Positions 34,567-45,200 of a DNA stretch of 64,000 nucleotides are shown one piece after another (positions within the stretch are counted from its first letter, which is position 1; each line of letters begins with the position of its first letter). The stretch is taken from NCBI GenBank assembly GCA_032629725.1, contig JAFEVB010000038.1, forward strand, positions 186,001-250,000, in the 5' to 3' direction. This DNA comes from Gremmenia infestans. Its lineage: Eukaryota > Ascomycota > Leotiomycetes > Helotiales > Hamatocanthoscyphaceae. Position numbers and translations under genes: made by a program. The notes beneath the pieces were generated by a model that saw only the letters and a program-made list of their open reading frames with translations, ran no database searches and had not been told where the DNA came from.

Positions 34567-35541
34567 ATGTCAAATTCCGACCTGTCCAAAGATCTACCAC
34601 CTCCTGTTGTCGCTTTGCGAACTCTTGGGGAGGCATGTCAATCTGGGGATCTCGCCCTTGTACAATCCGTGCTCGCTCAATGCCAAAATGACCCTAGTAT
34701 CAACGAACAGGTCAGGCCTCACCTAACTTTCCATGTGTCAAGTGCAGCTTCAAGTGGCCACGCCGATATTATCAGCTACTTGTTGGACAACGGAGCGGAA
34801 ATCGGGGCTTCGCCTATGTCTACCACCTCGCAAAAAGATACGGACAAGGCCATCCGCGTATTTGATGTGCTTTTTGACCATGGGTTAGATCTCAAAACCT
34901 GTCGAGGCGGTTCAGAGCTCATCCAGTGTGATTCATCATGCTTTTAACATTTGTTGTTTCACGTACTAACGTAAAACAGCAGTGTGGTGAACAATGCGGC
35001 ATTCGTCAAGTATCTACTTCTCAAAGGAGTCGATCCCAATGGTTTGGAACATTGGGAGCGCACTCCGTTGGATTGTTTCTGTGATAACCCTGCCTCCATC
35101 ATCACTCTGATTGATCACGGTGCAAACATCGCAACCGGCAAACCGCTTCACCAGGCAGCAGTTATTGTTAATGACAAGGATTGCATAGAGAGGATGAAGC
35201 TTCTAGTTGATCATGGTGTGGATGTCAACGTTCGTGCTGCATATGCAGGTGTCGCTCCTCATGACCGTGCCGTTTATAAAGATGGGATGAGGGCCACCGG
35301 AAAGGAGGGAACGGCACTCCACTGGGCCGTGCGTGGCTGGGACCGGGCTCTCAAAGCATCCAAAGTCAACTTGCTTCCCCGAGTCAAATGGCTGTTAGAA
35401 CATGGTGCGGATAGGACGATCAAAGACAATGCTGGGCTTACACCTCTCGACTACGCCTCAAGCCCAGAAATGGTTTCTCTCCTCAACAGTTGGAGGTATC
35501 TACCGAACCGTAATGTTCCTACTAGTATTCAAATGCGTTAA
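34567..35541 (+). CDS. Ankyrin-repeat protein
   Basis: Exon 1 (34567-34925) and exon 2 (34980-35541) are joined by a 54-nt intron (gtgtga...aaacag) with a tactaac branch-like site. The product has 306 residues. The start chosen is the second in-frame ATG (MSNSDLSKDLPPPVVALRTL). About six ankyrin units are visible, for example SSGHADIISYLLDNGAEIGA, NNAAFVKYLLLKGVDPNG, SIITLIDHGANIATGKPLHQ, RMKLLVDHGVDVNVRAAYAG, GTALHWAVRGWD and RVKWLLEHGADRTIKDNAGL. There is no catalytic or membrane domain. Such stand-alone ankyrin proteins are numerous and variable in filamentous fungi and act as protein-binding scaffolds. It lies between two broken genes in an accessory island but is itself intact. Confidence 0.85.
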
Positions 35542-35743
35542 TATTGAACAGAGTTAGAATCGTCAATCAAAGTAAGGTTTTATAAACTATTGATCGTCTG
35601 GAATGATTTATGGGATGTGTACCTAGGTAGGTTTTAAATGGCCCGTGCGTAGCGCGAGGATATAACAACTGTCTTGGTACGACCTCAATTTTTCGACACT
35701 GTCTGACTTCACACCTTCCACGTACGCTACGTACTTCGTAAAG

Positions 35744-36634
35744 ATGGCATATATCCAACCCATCGATGATACAGAGACACAGCACGAGGGTACCGCCCAT
35801 CTATCCATTCGTAATACATTTCTTCGCCGGTCTTTAACTCTTCTCGCGCTCAAGACCACCGCCCGTTTCTTCCGATATTACGATGGCCCATGCGTCCGCA
35901 TCTCCGAAAACCTCGTCGTCAAGACTGGCCCCTTCGTTCACCTCACCGAAGCGGCGACTATGGAGTTCGTTGCTGCCAGTACTTCGATTCCAGTGCCTCA
36001 CGTGTACTCTTCTTTTGTGCATCGAAATCGCGCTTACATTGTCATGGAGCGCATTTCCGGTGAACCTTTCACAAAGGCCTGGAAGACGCTGTCCGATGTA
36101 GATTGAGAGAGCATCTTTGCGCAACTTCGACGTATGATCCTGGAATTGAGGATACTCGTACCACCTCCTGGCACGGGGGTAGAGAGCTGCGTCGGTGGCT
36201 CGTTGCGAGATTCCCGCACTCCGCATGCTAGGCCCAGATTTGGACCTTTCAAGACAATTCAGGACTTTCACTTCTGGCTTCGTGATGGGCTCCAGCCAAA
36301 GGAGCATCCAGAGGTCAAGAATGCGCATATGACTGACCAAGACTGGAAGGACCTTGGAGAAATGGCGGCCAAACAAGATGGGACGTGGTCGGAACTTGCT
36401 TTCACTCATGGAGACCTGAATCCCTTCAACATTATGATCCGTGGTGACCAGGTCGCCAGTATCATCGACTGGGAGTTCGCAGGTTGGTATCCTGCCTACT
36501 GGGAGTATACTTCTGCGTGGTACGGGAACATAACTCGAGAAACATGGCAGGGTTTGATTACCAAGTTTCTTGATCCGTATCCCGAAGAGTTGAAAATGGA
36601 AATCACGCGCCAGAGGTGGTGGGGAGAAATCTAA
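35744..36634 (+). pseudogene. APH/choline-kinase-like phosphotransferase with in-frame stop
   Basis: One frame runs from ATG 35744 to TAA 36634 (296 codons) but is cut by a TGA at 36104-36106 (codon 121). Upstream are the nucleotide-binding half features (VVKTGPFVHLTEAATMEFVA; RAYIVMERISGEPF). Downstream, in the same frame, are the catalytic loop AFTHGDLNPFNIMI (HxDxxxxN) and the metal-binding IIDWEFAGWYPAYWE. So the two catalytic halves are split by the stop. Because flanks are open and aligned, a single CGA-to-TGA or similar change is the simplest cause. No intron of credible length removes it. Fungal members of this APH family are abundant and mostly of unknown substrate. Translation could restart at the Met at 36134, but that product would lack the N-lobe. 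Confidence 0.7.
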
Positions 36635-37398
36635 TAACAAAAGCACATCGATCGGTGGGGCTCTGCTCTACAGATAGTCCTCTCGATATGCGCTGCATTG
36701 CACGGCTGAAAAATACAGATACATCGACATGTCTTCGAGCCCATCCTTATTTTCAGGCACATTCCAGGCACAACTCCAAACCTTTAGATACTGGGAGATT
36801 GGGATGAACTTTGGCTACTGAGTCTTCACTGCTATACTCAGATACTTCAACTGTCCTAAGGAGACAAATATAGTCGTGTGTCAAGGTCTGCTAAGGTGCA
36901 AGTATGTTTGACACTGGAATAGGGGCTTTAAAGGAGGTATCTCGCTTAGTGATAACAAACGAGGCTTCTTTCCTCCAATAGTGGGACAACCAACATAAGC
37001 ACATAGGTATTCAAAGCTCCCCAAGAGCACATATTTATAGTAGCCCAGTAATGTCTCACAAGATATGAAGCAATTGAAACCATCTCAATCGCAAAATTTC
37101 TCCAAATATAGATTATTGGTGTTGCTTCCAGACTTGGCTTAGCGCCACTTGGAAGCGGGCGCGATGTTAAGTTTTCTCGACTCATACCAGACCAGACTCA
37201 AAGACAACCCAATTGACACCCACCCTCTTTCCCATTCCTACTCCCAGTGCTTTTTTTGCGTACCGACGGTACCGCAAATTGCCTTCGTTTCTGTGAAAGC
37301 TTGCAAAGACCATAGTTAGCTTCTATAGCTAGTCTACTGCCGACGCTACTCCAACCAACTGCATGCTTTGTTGATAGGTTCCCATCACCGGCCACAAG
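36635..37398. promoter_or_regulatory. Intergenic, FAD-oxidoreductase promoter
   Basis: No gene is recognised. Short frames (36616-36807 plus; 36946-37185 and 37198-37422 minus) carry no domain. The stretch is the boundary between the accessory island and the housekeeping block. Confidence 0.4.
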
Positions 37399-38780
37399 AT
37401 GCTCTTGATAAGAACCCCTCATCCGAGGGCTGCGCGGACTTTCTTCCTCGCAGTAAACGCCATATCCTCATCCCGCTCCCAATGCTCGCGTTTTTCCTCA
37501 CAGCAGAAGCAAACACCAAAATACCGCGCCGTTGTAATAGGCGCCGGTCCCGGCGGCATATGTGCAGTCGGGAACTTACTCGAGCAAAAGAAGAGCCCAA
37601 TTCTCTGGGTGGATAATCTATTTCAGGGCGGGAGGTTGAATCAGTATTATAGAGAAGTACCAAGGTATGAATGAGACGCTTTTAATTTTGATGGGCAACA
37701 CGTGATCTAACGAGAAGTAGTAACACGAAGGTGAAGCGGTTTATAGATTATGCAGAGGGCGTGCAGCCGTTCAGAGACGTGGTGAAAGACGCAGAGGAAC
37801 CGAATGCGTATACGCATCTAAAGGGCTTGAATCAAGAGGATACGTGCCATATCGCTCAAGCGGCGGACTTGTGTATCATGTTGACGAAAGGATTGGATTT
37901 GGAACGAGGGGTGGCAAAGCAGGTTGGGAATGTATCTAGGGCGTCGTGGTCAGAGGTAAGCTGTTTGAACTCCGTCCCAATGCACGTTTCATAAGCTGAT
38001 GCCAATCAGGCAAACAACTGGACCGTCGAAATAAACCCCGACCAGACGAGCTCTGCTCCAATTTCCGTCTCTTCCGATCTTTTGGTTCTCTGCAACGGCG
38101 CCGCTCCCACAACTGGTCCGCTGCCAGTCAAGAATATCCACGAAATCGGCCTCGACCCCGCTCTTAAACCATCTCTCATCGCTGAAATCCTTCCGGCAGA
38201 CAAGGACCTAACCGTAGGTGTAATCGGTGCATCTCATAGCGCCATCCTCGTTCTCCGGAATCTCTACAACCTCGCCAGCACTTCACATCCCAAACTACGT
38301 ATAAAATGGTTCACCCGCCACCCTTTGCGATACGCCGAGGAGAAAGACGGATGGATATTAAGAGATAATACCGGTCTAAAAGGCGCAGTAGCTACCTGGG
38401 CAAAAGAGAATCTCGAGGAAGACGTATTGCCATCTTCAGACGTGAGTCGGTTCCTGGAAAAGGTGTCCACGACGAAAGAAAAAGAAAAGGAAACATATCT
38501 TGCGCATCTACCATCTTGCACGCATGTTGTGCAGGCTATTGGTTTCATGCACAACGAGTTGCCGGTGCTGGAACGCGAAGGGGAGAAGTTGAAGATTGTG
38601 TATGATCACGAGACTGGGGGCTTTGGGGATAAGGAGGGTAAGAGGGTTAGGGGCTTGTATGGAGCTGGGATTGCGTGGCCTGAAAGGGTGACTGATCCCG
38701 AGGGGAATGTGGAGATGGCGGTGGGGTTGGCGAAGTTTATGAAGTATTTGAAAAAGGTTGTTCCGGAGTGGAGATCATAG
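37399..38780 (+). CDS. FAD/NAD(P)-binding oxidoreductase, probably mitochondrial
   Basis: Three exons, 37399-37664, 37721-37955 and 38010-38780, give 423 residues. The first ~40 residues are Arg/Ser-rich without acids (MLLIRTPHPRAARTFFLAVN), like a mitochondrial presequence. Next comes the dinucleotide-binding fold YRAVVIGAGPGGICAVGNLL. A second nucleotide-binding-type segment is LTVGVIGASHSAILVLRNL. A C-terminal block ALYGAG-like (RVRGLYGAGIAWPERVTDPE) ends the fold. The order fits flavin-dependent pyridine-nucleotide oxidoreductases of a group common in fungi and uncharacterised. The substrate is not evident. The exon 2 acceptor (agtag) is inferred from phase. Confidence 0.83.
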
Positions 38781-39048
38781 ATGGGCGCATGGGAAGAAGA
38801 CAAGATACGACGATAGAAAGAAAGGTTACTCGGAATGATGGTGTTCATGATTGTAGATAGATTCTGGAGTTAAGAGGTTAAATAAAAGCCTGTGTGAGGT
38901 CTAGAAGCATTTGAAACATTCGAAAATTTGGGTATCTAGGGTCTTTAGGACCAAATTTGTACATATATCTTATGAAACAACTCATCTTCATCCGCTATGT
39001 CACGACAGCCAACTCACTGCATCGAAAGCTGATCTGACCCGATAAATC

Positions 39049-40633
39049 CTACCATAGCCCCCACAGCCTCGGTACAAGCCAAGATATAACCGATAGGGCA
39101 GTAATCGTGAAAGGAGGCAGAAGAAATCCAATCCCGTTCTCGTTCAGCGTTCGACTCTGCGAGGCCAAAAAGTACGCCGCGTCCGATGTCGCGATAGCCA
39201 TAACCATCAAGAATGACGACACATCGTGTGTACTCTTCCGTTCACTTTCAGCCATGCCATCAATAATTCCATCAAGTCGCTCTGCCATCTTCACATTAGA
39301 AAACTCTCTCTCCACTCTTTCTTTACCTGCTCTGCCAATAGCTTCTAACTCCTTCTTGGACATTTTGTGCAGCACCTTATCCATGACTGCAGTCCAGCCC
39401 TCCGTATCTTCAGGCGAGCAATGCCAGCCTGTTTTGCCGTGCACAACGGTCTCGAGAGGCCCGCCTGTATTTGCTGCTAGAACTGGAACGCCCACCAGCA
39501 TAGCCTCCAGGGGTACAATGCCAAAGTGCTCGTTGGAGGGAGTATATACAAGGAGACATGCCGATTTGAGAAGCATGTCTTTCAGTGTGTTTGGTACTGA
39601 TTGTAAAAACAAAACATCCACATCGTCGGAGGTATTCAAAGCTGTCACGATATTTCCTGCCGTGACAGTCTTGAGGCCGAATGATTCGGCCAGAGTTACG
39701 AGCTCCTTGTGATATAGCACATTTTCTTGCACCCTGTTATCGTATCCACCTAAGGGGCGTTAGTATAATCCCTCATATACCGGTATTGTGACAAACCTGC
39801 GAGTACAAGCCTCACGCCTTTCCGCCCCTGTTTCCCAAGCCCTGCGTACGCTTTGACAGCCAGGTCAATATTCTTCTTCCTTTCAAATCGATTTATGCTC
39901 AACAAGACTTGCTTGTCTTTCCAAGCAGCAACAATGCCTTCACTCTCTTCGAAAGTCTTCTCTTTGACATCCACACAAGGATAGACAACCTTTAGATCCT
40001 TCGACTCAGCAAGACCCGGCCAGACCTTCCCCACCATGGCCTTTGTGAACCCCGAATTTACCGCCACCGAGTCCGCAAAACTCATACTCCATTGCTCGAG
40101 AGCATCGAACGGGATCCGATAGACGCGCTTCAACAAAGAAGACCGGCCTTGGGCGAGTAAGAGATCGGGAAAATGGCAGTAAAATAATATGCGGGTACCA
40201 GGGTACAGATATGCTAGCCATGGCAGACCAGCACTTAGCTGGTCTACTACGAAAGCATCCGGTTGTAATGCGCTGAGCTCGGATGTGAAGTATGTCCAAA
40301 AGATGAGTTGTAGCTGTCGTAAAATAGCGCATATAATGGAGAATCGAGATAGGATGGAAGGGGGGACTAGCCAATTGCCGCGGACGCGTACATCAAGGGT
40401 TCCTATTAGGAATGCGTTAAAGAGAGATATTTTGACAGGAGGGATAATTACAGCATACCATCCCGAGCTTCATCGAAGCAGTGTTTTGGGTCGCAATGGC
40501 TTGTGAACATAACAACTTTATGGCCACGATTCTGAAGTCCTACTGCAGCATCGATGATCAATCTTTCTGCCCCTCCAATCCCAAGGTCGGGATGAAAGAA
40601 CAATATTGTCTTGAGCTCCTCTGCCGCCGCCAT
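39049..40633 (-). CDS. ALG2: Alpha-1,3/1,6-mannosyltransferase Alg2
   Basis: Three exons, 40633-40459, 40402-39797 and 39749-39049, give 493 residues. The N-terminus KTILFFHPDLGIGGAERLII is the characteristic Alg2 start. Later marks are DQLSAGLPWLAYL, ILFYCHFPDLLLA, SINRFERKKNIDLAV, and the retaining GT-B E-x7-E motif in NEHFGIVPLEAM. The C-terminus has hydrophobic segments (SSFLMVMAIATSDAAYFLA; FTITALSVISWLVPRLWGLW), fitting attachment to the ER membrane. In the family Alg2 adds the second and third mannoses to the dolichol-linked oligosaccharide on the cytosolic ER face, an essential N-glycosylation step. It is divergent from the enoyl-CoA isomerase gene. Confidence 0.96.
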
Positions 40634-41045
40634 GTTGCAGTCACAAGTGTGAAGTGGGATGTTTGATATTGACAGATCTCGCGAAAGATACGCAGTCTTA
40701 CTCTTAATCTAGAGCCTCGCGCTAAAATGACCCCTGTCCTACCTAGCTTTCCCCAGCCTTGCGGAAAAGGCAATGTTACCTTCAATTCCACCAGAACCTT
40801 TTAGTTTTAACATAAAAAGGGCTTAAAATGTCTTGAATGCAAGAGAAACTGTTTAGTACACAAAGAGAGAAACATTTGACTGGAAAAAGAATCTCTATGG
40901 GTCAAACCTGGACATGCCGAGGTTCAATGGATTACTATTCTGAATAGCACATGGAAGGAAGGGCTACGTAGTGAACCTCTGTGCTCAACAACCCATCCAA
41001 CATCCATCTCTATTTCTCCCATTGACATTTGTCACGATAAACAAA
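40634..41045. promoter_or_regulatory. Divergent promoter, ALG2 / enoyl-CoA isomerase
   Basis: A 412-bp region between diverging starts holds no gene. In-frame codons upstream of 41046 extend the isomerase frame to 40971, but the later ATG (ataaacaaaATGGC) gives the normal N-terminus. Confidence 0.45.
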
Positions 41046-41935
41046 ATGGCAACCAAGACTCTTTTTGAACTCCCAATTCTCTCCTCGCCTACGGCCACCA
41101 GCGCCAGCGGCACCGTAATCGTCACCACCTCAAATCCAGGAATCTATCTCCTAACCTTCACTTCACCCCCCGACAACCGGCTCCTAACGTCCTTCTGCCA
41201 AATCCTCCTCCTAGCCCTCGACATAATTGAGCACGAATACCCACCCGGTGTTTTGATAACCACATCCGGGGTCCAGAAGTTCTACAGCAATGGTCTAGAT
41301 CTCGAACATGCCACCTCAACCAGGGGATTCTTCCACAACAGTCTATTCGCTCTTTTTAGACGGCTGTTGACGTGCGTTGCATTCTTGTTTTTTTGTTTCA
41401 GAACCTTTAAACTAATGATCATTGTAGATATCCTATGCCGACGATAGCGCTAGTCAATGGACATGCATTTGCAGGGGGCTTCATGTTAGCCATGTACCAC
41501 GATTACAGAATCTTCAACCCTTCTCGCGGTTTCCTCTGCCTCAACGAGCTAGATCTCGGTGTACCCCTGCGCCCAGCCATGTCTTCCATTTTCAGGCAGA
41601 AAATGACTCCCAGCGTCTACAAAACCATGGTGCTAGAAGCGAAACGCTTCTCGGCCAAAGAAGCGCTAGAAGGTAGTATTGTGGATGCGCTGGGGGGATT
41701 CGAGGACGCAGTGAAGTTTGTGGGGGAGAGGGATTTGGTGGGGAAGGGGAAGACGGGTGTTTATGGCGTGTTGAAGAAAGAGATGTATCGCGAGACGCTG
41801 GGTTATCTGGAGGGGAGTGTAGAGGAGGATAACAAGATGGATAGGGAGGCAGAAAAGGAGGATAAGAGGGGCGAGGAGGCAAAGGGGAGGATAAACGAGT
41901 GGAAAAGGAATACGAATGGTGCTTCTAAGTTGTAG
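41046..41935 (+). CDS. Peroxisomal enoyl-CoA hydratase/isomerase
   Basis: Two exons, 41046-41371 and 41428-41935, give 277 residues. Crotonase-fold features are GIYLLTFTSPPDNRL at the start, the oxyanion-hole segment FYSNGLDLEHA, and VNGHAFAGGFMLAMYHDYRI with LNELDLGVPL. This resembles the fungal delta3,delta2-enoyl-CoA isomerase branch (ECI/DCI) of beta-oxidation of unsaturated fatty acids. The last three residues are SKL, the classical PTS1, so peroxisomal import is likely. Before it lies a highly charged tail of about 45 residues (EEDNKMDREAEKEDKRGEEA), longer than usual for the fold. The exact activity, isomerase or hydratase, is not certain. Confidence 0.9.
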
Positions 41936-42277
41936 ATAGGAAATCTATGGAAGATTTTGAGGATTCATAACCGGCGGCTCTTTGTGGAGAAGGCCGTAAG
42001 ACACTGTATGAGTTAAGAGTAATCACGTAGTAGAAGCCAGCCGACTATTACGAGGCGTGTTGAGAAGTTGTCTTCACTCCGATCAGAATAGGACGAGGAA
42101 TTTCAATCAAGAGTTCATTCATTCCATTCCAGTCAATATTGATGCTTGGTGATGTACATAACCAAACGCCTTTTCCCAATACCCCGGTCCGCCAACACCA
42201 CGCTGACTTTTATACAATCATGAAATTCAGACATCCCATGCCCGCCATAAACACACATCCAAACGCCCAATATTCAT
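41936..42277. other. Convergent 3' intergenic region
   Basis: This lies between the 3' ends of the isomerase and the Cdc11/Nud1-like gene. I see nothing beyond untranslated sequence; the motif GTAATCACGTAG (about 42019) resembles, but does not match, the shared E-box element. Confidence 0.4.
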
Positions 42278-45200
42278 TCAAGCAAAGCTATCCTCAGCAG
42301 GCCACGTCTCTTCTCGAACCGGCTCCTCGTCCGGCTCCTTCAGAGTGCTGCTTCCTTCACTGGACATACCAAGCGTTGCCTGATTTCCATCTAACAACAA
42401 AACTCCGGACTGAACCAGGGTATTCCAAGTCCCATCCCTCAAATCCATTGTTGACTTGTTGACATCCAAACCATCCAGTATTTTCAGCCGAGGACAACCA
42501 CCTAATACTAAAATCTCGTATACCCTCCGCGTCATCTTTGTCTCCAAGTCTAGACACTTCACATATTTCGCATCTCTCTCACTATCCACTTTTCCAATGG
42601 TGAAAGGCTCCAAGACTTCTCCACCGTCAACGGCTTTGCGTACAGCCAGAGCAGTATTCAAGAGAGCTGGATAGAAGCCCAGCGTCAACTGATTGTTCCT
42701 AAGATCAACGGTCGACAGGAAAGAGAATTGCGACAGCATGTATGTCACCTTCCTCAGGCTTGCTAGTCTATTGCCCGCCAGGTAAAGCCTCTTCAACCGC
42801 CGAATACCATGGAGCGGTTTAAGGTCTTTGAGCGCGTTGAAATTCAGATTCAAGACTCGAGCGTTAGGGAACAGTTGACCGAAATTAGCAGGAAGAGACT
42901 TCAGTCCGCAATTGGCGAGCTCCAAGTACTGCAAGTTGAGAAAGACGGCACTGGGATCGAAGATAGGAAGAAGATTTCCAGATAGGAAGAGCTTGCGGAT
43001 TTCGAACGCTTGAGACAAAAACGCCATGTCGATTATTGCACCATCCTGCTGTTCTCGCATCGATAAACTGTCAAGATGCTTCGTTTTGAGGATACCGCTT
43101 ACAGTACCTAGGCGGTTGCGATCGAGATACAGCAAACGGAGACAGGGAAATGGGCTGACATCAATAGAAGTCAGGTTATTCCCGCCCAAGCGGAGGTAAT
43201 TCAAATTCCAGAGCAACTTGGCGCCATTTGGTGAGAAGCTAGAAATTTGGTTGTCTTCCAGGTTTAGATTCGACAATGACGAGAGTTCGCCGATATTTTG
43301 GACGTCTCTGATCTTGTTGTTTTTAAGATCAAGGGCTGTCAATCTCTGAAGCTTAGTACCGCTAAAGTCGATGGACTCTAGCATATTGCCCCTCAAACGC
43401 AGACTCAATAACCCATCAAGTTGCCCAATGCCATCTAGGGACGTGATTTTGTTGTTATCCGCACGCAAGCCTCTCAAGTGCACCAAACACTTCAATCCTG
43501 AGAGAGACTCAATCTCGTTGTTTGAAATGTCGATGTACTGTAAATTGCTGAGATGGTTCCATGCTGCCAGGTTTGTGAGACAGTTGTGCGTCATTCGTAA
43601 GTGTCGGACGGATGATGGAGCACCATTGAGCTGACTTATCTGGTTATGAGACACATCGAGGTCCTCGATCTTCCCACAAAATTCATCTAGCTTGTGGAGA
43701 GTCGTGAGCCTCTTTTCCCGCAACTCTATCTGCTTCAAGTCCTCCCAGAATGGTTCGTACGGTTCAACCTCCGTAATCCTTTCCACAAGTGCCTTGATCG
43801 ACAAGGACAAAGTTCTCTGTTGACCCTCACCAAGGGTATATCTCTGTCTCGCAGCAACATAACTAACATCCAAACCAAAAGATTTGTCCTCGTGGTGTAT
43901 GGTGAAATCGGAGAGCGGAGTAAGGCTGAGATTTCCTATCTCGTGCAATAGTCTAGGCGTAGCATAAACCATGCTTACTTCCCGCTTCCGGGCGGGTGTC
44001 GTTACGATAACGCTGACGCTTCGTTGATGCAAATCATCATTTTGTTCGTCAGAATACTCTTCATCCCGTTCATCAATGCGTGATACTGGTCTTCCCGAAA
44101 ACGTTTGACGGCCAATAGAAATTCCAAGAGACGCTTTTCTGACCGAGGAACGAGTGCTAGTTGCGGTTTCCCTGTGACTGCTGCTTCTCTTTTTGATAAT
44201 GATGCTGTCCTCGTGAGCATCCATGAGTCCGCTAGAGTCCGAGTTGTTAGCTTCTTCCGTGCTACGTTCGAAATTATTTTCGATGTTAAGGTCGACTGGG
44301 TTGATGATTGAAGCTATTGGAGACGAGAATGATATTGTGACATTGCGACGCCGCGGAGTCTCTGAAACCCGGTCTTCGTGGATAGATATCTCGCTTTCAA
44401 ACTCCTCAGTAGGTTCCGCTATGATTTTAGTCTGAGTATCCATTCTGCGACCTGTCTCTTTGTTTGGTTCATGAAATACCGGCAAGCCAGTGGTGTGAAC
44501 TTGTTTGTTTTCCCCAAAGGACGATTTATTCGGGGTCTTTGGCGCTGTACCTCCCAGATCCAAACCAAAGAGGTTCGAAGGATCAAAGTTAAATGGGGAT
44601 TGACCAGGGTTATTCGAGGCAGGAGCTTGGTAAGTAGAATTATGCGGTTCCGAAGGCGTTGCGATTGGAGTATTCTTGTTGTCACTGAGTGGTTGCGCCT
44701 CCTGCCTCAATCCAGCGGCCACTGCTTTAATTCGTTGCCGTTCTTGCGTTTCATCCACCGACAAGTCAGGAATATCTCCAAAAGGGTCATCTTCCGTTTC
44801 GTCCGCTGAGAATATTCCTTGTCCGCGACTCTCAGCGCTGACGCTCTTCCCCTTGAACCAGATATTCTTCTCGCGGTCAAAGACCATACCAGCAAGCTGT
44901 TCGGGAATCAAATGAGAGACAGTATGAGGAGCAATAACGCGCCTTGAGTCTGAGCCTCTCGATGAGCCAGTCGGAATAGAACGAGTTGTTGACTGGCTAG
45001 ATGAAGCGTTGGACCCATGAGAAGGATATTCGGCTTCCTTGAAACCCTCGCTCACCGTTGGGATCGATGAAGCCGAATGTTTACGCTTTCGCTGAAGTTC
45101 AGGATTCTGGGAAATTCGAATATTGGATGGCTCGCTCTCCAGAATGTTGCCTGACCTCAGGAATCCGCCTGAAGCCCGTGAAACTGTCTTATTCGTCATT

